64,000 nucleotides of DNA from NCBI RefSeq assembly GCF_001050135.1, contig NZ_CP012040.1, positions 2,639,001-2,703,000 of the forward strand. The letters run 5' to 3'. The stretch comes from Cyclobacterium amurskyense (GTDB lineage Bacteria > Bacteroidota > Bacteroidia > Cytophagales > Cyclobacteriaceae). Each line of letters begins with the position of its first letter. Within the stretch, counting starts at the first letter, position 1. Of this stretch, positions 54,301-62,977 are shown in pieces. The position numbers were made by a program, and so were the translations under genes. The notes beneath the pieces are model-generated. The model made no database searches. It saw only the letters and a program-made list of their open reading frames with translations, and had not been told where the DNA came from.

Positions 54301-55107
54301 ACTGACTTGGATAACAATGAATACATGGTGTGGCCAGCAAAGGATGAGATAGGCCTGCTAGTCAATGAGTACAACAACATGCTTTATAAACTTGAAACCA
54401 GTAAAAAGGTATTGGCCTCGAATGAAAAAGAGTCTGCATGGAGAGAAATGGCCAAACAGGTTGCCCATGAAATAAAAAATCCGTTAACCCCGATCAAGCT
54501 TACACTACAACATTTATTGCGACTACAGGCTGCTGATAAACTAGATAGCGGGAAAGCTTTGGTAAATCCCTTAAATTCAATTATTCATCAGGTAGACACC
54601 TTAAGCGATATTGCCAGTTCATTTTCAACATTTGCAAAGATGCCCCAGCCAAAAAATCAGGAGCTTGAGTTTAGAAATGTGGTGTTTGAGACTGTTGCCA
54701 TTTTTTATAACAGAGAAGATGCAGAAATTGATTTGCAAGACCTTACAAATGAAGGCAGTTCAACAAAAATTATGGGAGACCCCAAATTGTATAGTAGGGT
54801 CATTTCCAACCTTATCATTAATGGAATACAGGCCGTTTTGGAAGGGAAAAAACCGCAGATCCTTGTAAAGTTGGTTTTTGAAGGTGACAATCATATAAAA
54901 TTGATCATAAAGGACAATGGGAAAGGCATTTCTGAAGAGTTTAAAACCAAAGTTTTTATGCCGAATTTCAGTACAAAAACAGAAGGCTCAGGTTTAGGTT
55001 TGGCGATTGCTAAAAGAGGTGTTGAAACAGCAGGGGGTAAGATATGGTTTGAGACAACTTCTGGGTCAGGAACAACCTTCTATCTCCTATTCCCTCTTAT
55101 CCCATGA
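51397..55107 (+). CDS. Very large NtrY-like sensor histidine kinase
   Basis: The product has 1,236 aa. Order: one N-terminal helix (~7-27), an extracytoplasmic region (~30-205), a block of about seven helices (~207-480), a second extracytoplasmic region (~485-725), one or two helices (~730-790), a third extracytoplasmic region (~800-925), a last helix (~927-950), a HAMP domain (~950-1000), HisKA (MAKQVAHEIKNPLTPIKLTL, H1024) and HATPase (NLIINGIQAV, KDNGKGISEEF, GSGLGLAIAKRG). The kinase part is NtrY-like and complete. No response regulator is adjacent, so it is an orphan here. The layered sensor part is far larger than usual. It could report on the envelope, given the outer-membrane-type protein encoded next. 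Confidence 0.88.
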   Translation: MLRRRRLILVLSIVLLGIVLSLNFFMGEKYLVVQEEYKLQLENQLASVINDFGDDYSQILSSGSEDKQVSFKSLNIDHQFPFYLFTEVGELTYWSDIEMVPEFNDFSTSKKYQLLENSRGIYFTQLRKLTRNNKEYWLLQVYPLFDKVEIGNEYLNSGFNPNVFGNDRFLLSGNQKENYQNVYYEEDYLFSVFFRVGYEAPGKSINHTLLIFFFSLLGLVLIIGGGFVYTLWTKGNKILATIYTFLILFCVRVMMLAFRFPNDFFETGIFDSNLYASSRLNPSLGDLLLNVVCYLIVLTMVIAILSRRHVAISFIKFRDKYPYWLYLTATYLLSTTLMFLVFYLYINIVENAQWNLNIGAIPSFDYLKIVSLLVVFLGGAAYLLFTIIGLNMVLFKNTNNQIYPLKMLVLFVSPILLFLLFFNFVLFIAFIAHVILLVAIISFKLYESLFKLDFNTFLTFFFACLIGAVITGAAAYQDLRSDEIRSKVKFANNVMLDRDVMGEFLLEDILARIREDAFIKSRMSDRLLSKDPIEKKIRKIYLAGYFDQYRQEVNVFGSTGQLVSGQGNLKDLAEYKRRYMNSDYATQVHNLYFINSTETNTGNRFVAFVKIQRDNDFLGTIVIELNQQRIESGKAFPKLLMDAKYVSNYIERDFDFAIFDEDVLSYSSGIFSYQGVDMEEILENEDAFSSGVLLNGYHHLAVEYNDKVIVVSSRQYPNSYILADIAFLFVAYLIFTLLSVAVFLLLTGVNQLRFNYATKLQLYLNFAFFFPMLVISVIALGFLSHSYTEDLHRQYFQKAGIIRENLGRDLGGEQFNTLNKDEINGELYALASATDADINLYLPDGVLMATNQPAIFDKKILTHFLHPKAYASIIESMENRLLQTEQVGELQYKTVYLALKDGENQRLQAIIAIPFFESEEELNLMITEVFSNILIIFVLIFLVFLVISYFVSKNLTHPFKLLTQKLKDTDLDNNEYMVWPAKDEIGLLVNEYNNMLYKLETSKKVLASNEKESAWREMAKQVAHEIKNPLTPIKLTLQHLLRLQAADKLDSGKALVNPLNSIIHQVDTLSDIASSFSTFAKMPQPKNQELEFRNVVFETVAIFYNREDAEIDLQDLTNEGSSTKIMGDPKLYSRVISNLIINGIQAVLEGKKPQILVKLVFEGDNHIKLIIKDNGKGISEEFKTKVFMPNFSTKTEGSGLGLAIAKRGVETAGGKIWFETTSGSGTTFYLLFPLIP

Positions 55108-55163
55108 TCCCCCAATTAATTGACAGGAATTGCTTACTTTAGCTCCTTGTAAGAGATTGAGCT

Positions 55164-58100
55164 ATGCAGTTGGTGAAGTATTTTTTCGCTTTTTCATCAG
55201 TGCTTTTAGCATTGACCAACCCCATTGTGGCACAAGAGGAAGTGTGTCTTTGGAAAACTGTCGATGATCAAAAAAGCATTTATTTTTTAGATTCCATGTC
55301 TTTGCTGGAATCAAGTATTCAGGTACAAGATGCCCGTGGAATTGCCTTCTCTTACGAATATGACCTTAATACAGGTAAGTTGACCCTTATTGAGGACAAG
55401 CAATCTCCAAAAGACTCCCTATTGATTTGCTTTGAAAAGCTGCCATTTTCTTTAAATAAGGTGTTTCAAAACAGGACACTTGCTGAGGATTATGATTCCT
55501 TGGCCTTTTTCAATGATGGACCACCTGAAAAAAAAGCCATATATGATTTTAGGGAGGAGGTTTTCACATCCAGCAAGCTCAATCAATCTGGAAATCTAAC
55601 GCGAGGGATATCCTTTGGGAATACCCAAAATGTTTTTGTCAATTCAGCACTCAACCTTCAGATGGATGGGGAATTGGCGGAGAACCTTAATATCAGGGCC
55701 AGTATAACCGATCAAAATGTACCCTTTCAACCAGAAGGGAATACCCAACAGATTCAGGATTTTGACAATATTTTAATTGAGTTATACAATGATAAAATCA
55801 ATCTTGCCGGAGGAGATGTGGTATTGCAGCAGCGCAAATCCGAATTTTTAAGGTACTATAAAAATGTACAAGGACTTCAATTTACCTCAGACTATGTCAT
55901 CAACGGTAAATGGGAGGCCTCAAGTAGGGTAGGTGCAGCCATTGCCAAAGGTAAGTTTGCTTCCGTGAATTTGGAGGTTAACGAAGGCGTACTAGGGCCA
56001 TATCGTATTAGAGGGCCGGGGAATGAGCGTTTTGTAATTGTACTGGCCAATTCTGAAAAGGTATTCCTGGATGGAAAGCAATTGAAGCGAGGTTTTAATA
56101 ATGACTATACCATAGATTACAATCAGGGAGAAATTACTTTTACCCCTACAGTAATGATCACCCAGTATTCCAGAGTACGGGTCGATTTTGAATATGCGGA
56201 AAGAAATTTTTCAAGGTCTGTCGTCACTGCTAACCATATTCAAAAAAATAAAAATGTCACCTTTTACCTTAATTACTACAGAGAAAAAGACGACAGAAAC
56301 AGGCCTTTATTTACCGAGTTGAGCGATATAGATAAAACCTTACTAAGCAATGTGGGAGATGCCATTTTCTCTGCTTCCATTCCTAGAATAGACAGTATCC
56401 CTTTTGATTCAAATAGAATATTATACAGAAAAGTTACTGAATTTACTGAGGATGGCGAAAGCCTGAATTACTATGAATACAGTACAGATCCTACACAGGC
56501 TTTCTATGCGATAAGCTTTACAGAAACGAGTCAGGGTTTAGGGAATTATAGAAGAAAACAGCAGTTAGCCAATGGAGTGGTCTATGAATTTATAGCCCCA
56601 GTAAATGGTGTTCCACAAGGGAATTTCACTATAAACTCACCCTTGCCCTCTCCTAACAAAAAGCAGATGATCACTGCTGGGACGGAAGTCCGTTTGGGGA
56701 AGCACGAGACCACCTTTGCAGAACTGGCGATTTCCGATCAGGATCTAAACCTATTTTCAGATTTGGATGATGAAGACAATAAAGGGTTTGCATTTAAAGC
56801 TGGATTAAGATCAGAAGGAAGAAGTTTTAAAATATTTAAAGATTACCTGTTTAATGGACAGACTACTGTTGAATACAATGCTGCCAGTTTTTCCTTCGTG
56901 GATAGACTGAGGTTTATTGAGTTTGATCGAGACTGGGGTTTAACCAATAGGTTAGAGGAAGACAAAGCCGCAGAGAAATTGTACAATATTAACATCGAAT
57001 TGGTGAAGGATGAGCAAAATCAGATTGCTTATAATCTTGACCTTAGAAATAGAACAGATGTTTTGTCAGGTATACAGCAAAGAATTAAACTGAATCAGAA
57101 ACTATGGAATAGGCTTTTGTTGACCAATGATTTTTTTCAGCTAAATAGTAATGTTTATCCTTTACAATCCCGATGGCTGAGGTATCAGGGCGAGATTAAA
57201 TATCCGACACGAATAGTTGTGCCGGGTTATCGATTTATCATGGATAAAAACAAGGTCCTAAACCCTCAGAAAAATGAGGTTGTAGCCACTGCAATGAACT
57301 TCGAGGAACACCAGTTTTCATTAAATACCAATGACACCTTAACCTATTCCTTTTTTGCTACTGCCAGTTTGCGGGAAGATAAAGCAGTGGTTGAGGATCA
57401 ATTGGAGCCAGATACCAAAGCATTTATGACCACTTACGGGGTCAAGGGTAATTTTGGAGCACATACTGTTAATGGGTCATTTACTTATAGAAAACTCATT
57501 TTCTTAAACAAAGACCTGCCCGAAGAGACCACGGTAATGGGGAAATTGGATTATAGAAGTGCTCTTTTTGAAAATAACCTAAACAATGAGTTTACCTATG
57601 CTTTGGGAAATGGACGGGAACTAAGAAGAGAATTTGTCTTTTTACCTGTTCCAACTGGTGAAGGAACCCATACCTGGAGAGATGATAATGAAGATGGAAT
57701 CCAGCAATTAAATGAGTTTTACCTTGCGATAAATCCAGAGGAAAAGAATTTTATCAAGGTATTTGTGCCAACAGACGAGTATGTTCAAGCCTATACAACC
57801 CTATTCAATTATCGACTAAGCGCTAAATTCCCATCTAAATGGAAAACTAATTCAGGCCTGAAAAAATTATTGTCAAGGTTTTCAAACAACACCAATTTAA
57901 ATGTAGAAAAGAAAATTACTTCCCGGGATTTCTTCCAGAGAATAAGTCCCTTTCAGGCTGGTATAGCTGACACTTCTTTGCTCTCTTTGCGGCAATCCTT
58001 TCGCTCTTCTTTCTTTTTTAACCGTGCCTCACCAAAGTTTGGCATGGATTTGTCTTTTTTTAATAGTCATCAAAAACAACTCCTAACGGGAGGGTTTGAG

Positions 58101-58640
58101 GATTTGTCTCAGGATGATTGGAGGTACAATGCCCGCTTTAATATTGAAACCAGATGGAACCTGTTGTTATATGCCAATTGGGGCAATAGGAATTCCACCT
58201 CAGACTTCTTAGATAACAGGAATTTCTCAATTAAACAGGTGACAATAGGGCCGGAAATAAGTCTTCAACCTACCCCGCTATTTAGAACAACCCTTCAGTA
58301 CAGGTTGACAAAAAAAGAAAACTTGGCCAATGTAGAATTTGATGAGAAAGCCCAATTGCATGAAGGAGCGCTTAGTTTCAGGCTTGCCAAAGCAATCAAG
58401 ACCACGATCAATGCCCAGTTGAAATACACCTATATCGATTACAATGGAACGGTGAACTCACCTACAGGCTATGAGATGTTACAAGCTCTTACGCCAGGGA
58501 ACAATACAAGCTGGAGTTTGAGCTGGTTACAGAAAATAGGAGAAGGCTTGCAGTTAAACCTGATTTATGAGGGCAGGAATTCCGAAGGCCTGGATCAACT
58601 GGTGCATACAGGACGTATGCAGGTTTCAGCCTTGTTTTGA
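55164..58640 (+). CDS. Large outer-membrane-type protein, unknown function
   Basis: The product has 1,158 aa. Signal peptide (1-23, ends ...NPIVAQ), then a ~120-residue globular region, a conserved block with LTRGISFGNTQNVFVNSALN, IRASITDQNVPFQPEGNTQQ and GGDVVLQQRKSEFL (~145-240, patterns quoted in parts), and a long beta-strand-rich C-terminal half with alternating aromatic residues (for example WRYNARFNIETRWNLLLYAN), ending LVHTGRMQVSALF with a terminal Phe, typical of an outer-membrane barrel. It resembles a widespread Bacteroidota family of very large hypothetical proteins; no function is known to me. It follows the kinase gene by 56 bases and may be co-transcribed. Confidence 0.7.
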   Translation: MQLVKYFFAFSSVLLALTNPIVAQEEVCLWKTVDDQKSIYFLDSMSLLESSIQVQDARGIAFSYEYDLNTGKLTLIEDKQSPKDSLLICFEKLPFSLNKVFQNRTLAEDYDSLAFFNDGPPEKKAIYDFREEVFTSSKLNQSGNLTRGISFGNTQNVFVNSALNLQMDGELAENLNIRASITDQNVPFQPEGNTQQIQDFDNILIELYNDKINLAGGDVVLQQRKSEFLRYYKNVQGLQFTSDYVINGKWEASSRVGAAIAKGKFASVNLEVNEGVLGPYRIRGPGNERFVIVLANSEKVFLDGKQLKRGFNNDYTIDYNQGEITFTPTVMITQYSRVRVDFEYAERNFSRSVVTANHIQKNKNVTFYLNYYREKDDRNRPLFTELSDIDKTLLSNVGDAIFSASIPRIDSIPFDSNRILYRKVTEFTEDGESLNYYEYSTDPTQAFYAISFTETSQGLGNYRRKQQLANGVVYEFIAPVNGVPQGNFTINSPLPSPNKKQMITAGTEVRLGKHETTFAELAISDQDLNLFSDLDDEDNKGFAFKAGLRSEGRSFKIFKDYLFNGQTTVEYNAASFSFVDRLRFIEFDRDWGLTNRLEEDKAAEKLYNINIELVKDEQNQIAYNLDLRNRTDVLSGIQQRIKLNQKLWNRLLLTNDFFQLNSNVYPLQSRWLRYQGEIKYPTRIVVPGYRFIMDKNKVLNPQKNEVVATAMNFEEHQFSLNTNDTLTYSFFATASLREDKAVVEDQLEPDTKAFMTTYGVKGNFGAHTVNGSFTYRKLIFLNKDLPEETTVMGKLDYRSALFENNLNNEFTYALGNGRELRREFVFLPVPTGEGTHTWRDDNEDGIQQLNEFYLAINPEEKNFIKVFVPTDEYVQAYTTLFNYRLSAKFPSKWKTNSGLKKLLSRFSNNTNLNVEKKITSRDFFQRISPFQAGIADTSLLSLRQSFRSSFFFNRASPKFGMDLSFFNSHQKQLLTGGFEDLSQDDWRYNARFNIETRWNLLLYANWGNRNSTSDFLDNRNFSIKQVTIGPEISLQPTPLFRTTLQYRLTKKENLANVEFDEKAQLHEGALSFRLAKAIKTTINAQLKYTYIDYNGTVNSPTGYEMLQALTPGNNTSWSLSWLQKIGEGLQLNLIYEGRNSEGLDQLVHTGRMQVSALF

Positions 58641-58664
58641 TTAGGCCAAGCCATTGAAAAATTG

Positions 58665-58672
58665 TAGATTTG
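58665..58672 (+). promoter_or_regulatory. Candidate downstream promoter box (TAGATTTG)
   Basis: TAGATTTG matches TAnnTTTG. The nearest suitable upstream TTTTG is at 58635-58639, 25 bases away, longer than the usual 17-23. It would start the SDR/ispG transcript about 40 bases before the ATG at 58718. Confidence 0.35.
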
Positions 58673-58717
58673 CAACAGTTATTTTTGTTGTTGTACTAAT
58701 TATTAAAGCACAAACTA

Positions 58718-59422
58718 ATGTCGAAAAGTATTTTGGTTACCGGAGGTACTAAGGGTATTGGGAAAGCCATTGTCCTTGAATTTGCAGCTAAAGGTTTTGA
58801 TATTTTCACCTGTAGCAGAAATGAAGAGGAATTGGAAGCATTGAAAAATGAGCTGGAATCAAATTTCTCAGCAATAAAAGTACATGTGAAAAAGGCAGAC
58901 CTATCTGTCAAGGAAGAAACAAAAGCTTTCGCCGCTTTTGTAAAAAAAATAGCTGTGCCTGATGTTTTAGTAAATAATACTGGTATTTTTATTCCAGGCA
59001 GTCTACATTCAGAATTAGAGGAAAATTTTGAAAAGACCATGCATACCAATCTCTTCAGTGCTTATTATCTCACAAGGGCCTTTACTGAAGATTTTATGAA
59101 TAGAAAAAATGGACATATTTTTACTATTGGAAGCATAGCAGGGCTTACAGCCTATGCCAATGGAGGGAGTTATGCAGTGTCAAAGTGGGCCATGTTGGGA
59201 TTTACCAAATGTCTAAGACAGGAGATGATACCTCATGGAGTAAAGGTGACGTCTGTATTGCCCGGCGCTACTTATACGGCGAGTTGGGAAGGCGTTGATT
59301 TACCGGAGAACAGGTTCATAGATGTTGCTGATGTAGCAGCATCTGTATGGTCAGCTTATAACCTTTCGCCCCGTTCTGTTGTTGAAGAGATAGTAATCCG
59401 GCCTCAATTAGGTGATATATAA
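58718..59422 (+). CDS. SDR-family NAD(P)-dependent oxidoreductase
   Basis: The product has 234 aa, a classical short-chain dehydrogenase: Rossmann motif VTGGTKGIGKAI (~6-17), NNTG (~88, usually NNAG) and the catalytic Ser-Tyr-Lys as GSIAGL...GGSYAVSKWA (~138, ~152, ~156). The substrate is not predictable; relatives include 3-oxoacyl-ACP reductase-like and sepiapterin-type enzymes. It ends 2 bases before ispG, so the two are probably one operon. Confidence 0.9.
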   Translation: MSKSILVTGGTKGIGKAIVLEFAAKGFDIFTCSRNEEELEALKNELESNFSAIKVHVKKADLSVKEETKAFAAFVKKIAVPDVLVNNTGIFIPGSLHSELEENFEKTMHTNLFSAYYLTRAFTEDFMNRKNGHIFTIGSIAGLTAYANGGSYAVSKWAMLGFTKCLRQEMIPHGVKVTSVLPGATYTASWEGVDLPENRFIDVADVAASVWSAYNLSPRSVVEEIVIRPQLGDI

Positions 59423-59424
59423 TT

Positions 59425-61416
59425 ATGGAATTGAAAACAGTCACAGAGAATCAGCAGTATTGCAATAGTCTCACAAATTACTCAAGAAGGAAAACTATTC
59501 CTGTAAAAATTGGAGACGTTGTTATTGGAGGAGATAATCCCATAGTTGTCCAATCAATGACAACTGTGGACACCATGGATACACTTGGCTCTATTGAACA
59601 ATGCATTCGCATGATTGATAGTGGCTGTGAGTTGGTGCGGATAACTGCTCCAAGCATCAAAGAGGCAGAAAACCTTCGACAGATTAAAGAAGGGTTGAGA
59701 AAGAGAGGGTACAATACCCCGCTTGTAGCAGATATTCATTTCACACCGAATGCTGCTGAAGTCGCTGCCCAAATTGTTGAAAAGGTTAGGGTAAACCCTG
59801 GGAACTATGCCGACAAAAAGAAATTTGAAGTTTTAGAATATACAGATGCCTCCTACCAGGATGAATTGGATAGAATTAGAGAGCGTTTTCTTCCTTTGGT
59901 GAATATTTGTAAAGCCAATGGGACAGCCATGAGGATAGGAACCAATCATGGCTCATTGTCGGACAGGATCATGAGCAGGTATGGGGACACCCCATTGGGT
60001 ATGGTTGAATCCGCACTTGAATTCTTGCGAATTTGTGAAGCAGAGAACTACTACGATATCGTGATTTCCATGAAATCATCTAATACGCAAGTAATGGTTC
60101 AGGCTTATAGGCTTCTGGTGAATAAGCTGAATGAAGGAGGTTTTAAACCTTACCCTCTACACTTGGGCGTGACTGAAGCAGGAGATGGTGAAGACGGGAG
60201 AGTCAAATCTGCTGTTGGAATTGGAGCACTACTGGAAGATGGATTAGGTGATACCGTTAGGGTTTCGCTTACAGAAGACCCGGAGTTTGAATCGCCTGTA
60301 GTGAAAACCCTAATAAATAGGTATGTTTCTCGACCTGTAGCATCTGGTATTGAACCAATGAATAATTATCCCATTGATCCATTTAGCTACAATAAAAGAG
60401 TGGCTGTGGAAGTAGCCAATTTTGGAGGGAGTAATGTTCCGAGGGTAATTACGGATGTTTCTACGGTACAATTATCCATACCGAAAGACCTGAAATGTAC
60501 AGGGCACTTTTATCTTCCAGAGCTGGATAAATGGAAAATGAATGATCAGGGATGTGATTATATCTATTCGGGAGACAGCCCTGTTCCCTTTATGCTTCCA
60601 AATGGGCTTAAAGAAATTTTAAATTATAAGATTTGGGACCAACAAGAGGACAAAAAGAACAAGTTTCCTGCTTTGATATTGACCCATTTGAAAGACAATT
60701 TACCCTTACACGAGGAGCTGAACTTCTTGCTTGTGTCTGCTGAAAACATTAAAGAAGCAATTCCATTTCTGAACAATGAACTGCCCATAGTCCTTCTTTT
60801 GTTCGCTAACAGCCAACATCAAATGCAGGCCATTAGAAGAGCCATTGTTTCACTGATCAATGCAAAAATAAACTTACCGGTAGTTCCTAAGGTTAGTTAT
60901 GAAGATGGAGATGCGGAGAAAACCATGCTTTTTTCCGGAACAGATGTAGGAGGTTTGCTTATAGATGGTATTGGTGATGGTATTCTTTTGGGTTTAGACC
61001 GGCTTAAATTGAAAGATAAACCGTCAATGTTAGAGCAGGTTAAACTTCATAATTCGGTTAGTTTTGGTGTCTTGCAGGCCGCAAGAACCAGGATGTCTAA
61101 AACTGAATACATTTCTTGTCCCTCTTGTGGAAGAACTCTTTTTGACCTGCAGGAGACAACGGCCATGATTAGAAAAAGAACAGATCATCTTAAAGGGGTG
61201 AAAATTGGAATTATGGGATGCATTGTCAATGGTCCTGGAGAAATGGCAGATGCAGATTATGGGTATGTAGGTTCAGGAAAGGGGAAAATCACTTTGTACA
61301 AAGGAAAAGAAGTGATGAAAAGATCCGTTCCATCAGAAAATGCTGTAGACGAACTTATAGACATCATCAAAGAAGACGGTCAGTGGATAGAGCCCGAAAC
61401 TGCCGATCACGAATAG
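59425..61416 (+). CDS. ispG: 4-hydroxy-3-methylbut-2-enyl diphosphate synthase (long type)
   Basis: The product has 663 aa, the long form of IspG found in Bacteroidota and plants, with an inserted domain (~300-560) between the TIM barrel and the iron-sulfur domain. Visible: VGGDNPIVVQSMTTVDT-type N-terminal motif (~28-44), VRVNPGNY (~129), EAGDGEDGRVKSAVGIG (~252) and the cluster-binding Cys residues in YISCPSCGRTLFDL (~561) and MGCIVNGPGEMADADYG (~597). It reduces MEcPP to HMBPP in the MEP isoprenoid pathway. It follows the SDR gene by 2 bases. Confidence 0.96.
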   Translation: MELKTVTENQQYCNSLTNYSRRKTIPVKIGDVVIGGDNPIVVQSMTTVDTMDTLGSIEQCIRMIDSGCELVRITAPSIKEAENLRQIKEGLRKRGYNTPLVADIHFTPNAAEVAAQIVEKVRVNPGNYADKKKFEVLEYTDASYQDELDRIRERFLPLVNICKANGTAMRIGTNHGSLSDRIMSRYGDTPLGMVESALEFLRICEAENYYDIVISMKSSNTQVMVQAYRLLVNKLNEGGFKPYPLHLGVTEAGDGEDGRVKSAVGIGALLEDGLGDTVRVSLTEDPEFESPVVKTLINRYVSRPVASGIEPMNNYPIDPFSYNKRVAVEVANFGGSNVPRVITDVSTVQLSIPKDLKCTGHFYLPELDKWKMNDQGCDYIYSGDSPVPFMLPNGLKEILNYKIWDQQEDKKNKFPALILTHLKDNLPLHEELNFLLVSAENIKEAIPFLNNELPIVLLLFANSQHQMQAIRRAIVSLINAKINLPVVPKVSYEDGDAEKTMLFSGTDVGGLLIDGIGDGILLGLDRLKLKDKPSMLEQVKLHNSVSFGVLQAARTRMSKTEYISCPSCGRTLFDLQETTAMIRKRTDHLKGVKIGIMGCIVNGPGEMADADYGYVGSGKGKITLYKGKEVMKRSVPSENAVDELIDIIKEDGQWIEPETADHE

Positions 61417-61446
61417 TTTTATCAAGAAAATCTGAATTAAGGTATT

Positions 61447-61635
61447 ATGGCTGGTAAATTAAAAGAGTTTTTTCAGTTGGGTGAAGTAGGTGAATATTTT
61501 ATAAGGGTATTCAAGAAACCTGATCCCAACAAGAAAACCAATTTTAACCTTAGAATGATGCATGGCATCAATAAGATTTCAATCTTGGTTTTTCTAGCTG
61601 CTTTGGTCTATTGGATCATTAAAAGGCTGGTTTAA
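61447..61635 (+). CDS. Small membrane protein, possible DUF6728 family
   Basis: The product has 62 aa: a charged amphipathic N-terminal part (KEFFQLGEVGEYFIRVFKKPD), then one membrane helix near the C-terminus (ISILVFLAALVYWII). It resembles small conserved Bacteroidota proteins (DUF6728-type, from memory and not checked). Its stop shares a base with the next start (TAATG), so it is probably translated. Function unknown. Confidence 0.65.
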   Translation: MAGKLKEFFQLGEVGEYFIRVFKKPDPNKKTNFNLRMMHGINKISILVFLAALVYWIIKRLV

Positions 61636-61985
61636 TGAATATTGAAACCTTTAGGGATTACTGCTTAAGCAAAGCAGGTGTGACAGAAGACACTCCTTTT
61701 GGTCCAGACACGCTTTGCTTTAGAGTTGCAAACAAGATTTTCGCACTTTTGGATATTGACAAATTTGAAAGTGTTAATTTGAAGTGTGATCCCGAAAGAG
61801 CCGTCCTGTTAAGAGAACAACATGATGGAATTGTACCTGGATACCATATGAATAAAAAGCACTGGAATACGGTTTCATGTGATGGAAGTGTAAGTGCCGA
61901 TCTACTTTTAGAACTGGTGGATCACTCTTATGCTTTGGTTTTTTCAAGCCTGCCCAAAAATGTGAAAGAAGAAATCAACGGATGA
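61635..61985 (+). CDS. MmcQ/YjbR family protein
   Basis: The product has 116 aa, a single YjbR/MmcQ domain: FRDYCLSKAGVTEDTPFGPD (~6-25), KIFALLDIDKFESVNLKCDP (~34-53), GYHMNKKHWNTVSCDGSV (~73-90) and LVDHSYALVFSSLPK (~97-111). This family has a CyaY-like fold and is often called a DNA-binding protein, but its role is not settled. Overlaps the ABC gene by 4 bases (ATGA). Confidence 0.9.
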   Translation: MNIETFRDYCLSKAGVTEDTPFGPDTLCFRVANKIFALLDIDKFESVNLKCDPERAVLLREQHDGIVPGYHMNKKHWNTVSCDGSVSADLLLELVDHSYALVFSSLPKNVKEEING

Positions 61986-62950
61986 GTTATCTGAAAATTG
62001 AAGGGTTAACCAAAACTTACAATGGTGAACTGAAAGCCCTGGATGCACTTTCTTTAAATATCTCAAAGTCAGAACGCTGGTCGATTATTGGTGCAAGCGG
62101 AAGTGGGAAGAGTACCCTACTAAAGCTTATTGCTGGTATGGAAGTACAAAACGAAGGATTTGTGTATTTGGAGGGTAAAAAGATCCTAAATCCAAAGCAA
62201 AAGCTTGTTGCAGGTTATGATGAACTCCAGCTTGTTAAACAAGACAATGGTTTGTTTCCACTGTCTACTGTTGCAGAAAATATCAGTAGACCTTTGCTCC
62301 AATACGACAAAGAATATGCAAGTGAGAGACTGGAAATCTTATTACAGGTCTTTGGTTTAGAGGACAAAAGAAATAGCTTTCCCAGGGAGCTTTCGGGAGG
62401 ACAACAACAAAAAGTAGCCATTGCCAGAGCCCTTAGCTTAGAGCCAGAGGTTTTGCTTTTAGATGAACCTTTTAGCTCATTGGATAGCCTTCAAAAAAGA
62501 GGACTTCTGGATGAATTAAACTTGATTTTTAAAACTTTGGGGATTACTGTTATCATGGTAACCCATGATATTCAGGATGCTCTGCTCCTTACAGAAAACT
62601 TATGTGTCCTTTCTGAAGGGAAACTATTGCGACAGGGTAAGGTGAATGAGATCTATGAAAACCCACAAACGGCCTATGTGGCAGGTTTTTTCGGGCCGCT
62701 GAATAGCATTCCAGGGCAAACCAATCAATACCTAAGGCCCTCATCCATAAAAAACTCAACCACGAAAGGTAAAATAAAAGGGAAAGTATTGTTGAAACGC
62801 TACTTCCCTGATTATGATTTGCTTACTGTTGAAGTTTCTGAAGAAACTCCTCCCTGGCAAATTACCCGCTACGAAAGGGATGTCTCCGAAGGGGCAACAA
62901 TTTATATGAGCTGGGAAGAAAATAAAGTTTTAATTCTTGACGAAAAATAG
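61982..62950 (+). CDS. ABC transporter ATP-binding protein without a permease
   Basis: The product has 322 aa. Walker A GASGSGKST (~37-45), signature LSGGQQQKVAIARAL (~139), Walker B LLLDEPFSSLDS (~159), H-loop MVTHD (~195). The ATPase domain is of the PotA/FbpC type, and the C-terminal ~90 residues (~235-322) look like a TOBE-like regulatory domain. No permease or binding protein is encoded nearby, so partner and substrate are unknown. It overlaps the YjbR gene by 4 bases and converges with the FKBP gene. Confidence 0.88.
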   Translation: MSYLKIEGLTKTYNGELKALDALSLNISKSERWSIIGASGSGKSTLLKLIAGMEVQNEGFVYLEGKKILNPKQKLVAGYDELQLVKQDNGLFPLSTVAENISRPLLQYDKEYASERLEILLQVFGLEDKRNSFPRELSGGQQQKVAIARALSLEPEVLLLDEPFSSLDSLQKRGLLDELNLIFKTLGITVIMVTHDIQDALLLTENLCVLSEGKLLRQGKVNEIYENPQTAYVAGFFGPLNSIPGQTNQYLRPSSIKNSTTKGKIKGKVLLKRYFPDYDLLTVEVSEETPPWQITRYERDVSEGATIYMSWEENKVLILDEK

Positions 62951-62952
62951 GA

Positions 62953-62977
62953 TTTCAAGGTGGATTATACCTTGAAA
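62953..62977. terminator. Hairpin between convergent ABC and FKBP genes
   Basis: TTTCAAGGT (62953-62961), 7-base loop, ACCTTGAAA (62969-62977). It overlaps the stop codon of the FKBP gene (62965-62967). T-rich runs follow on both strands, so it could work in both directions, moderately well. Confidence 0.5.
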
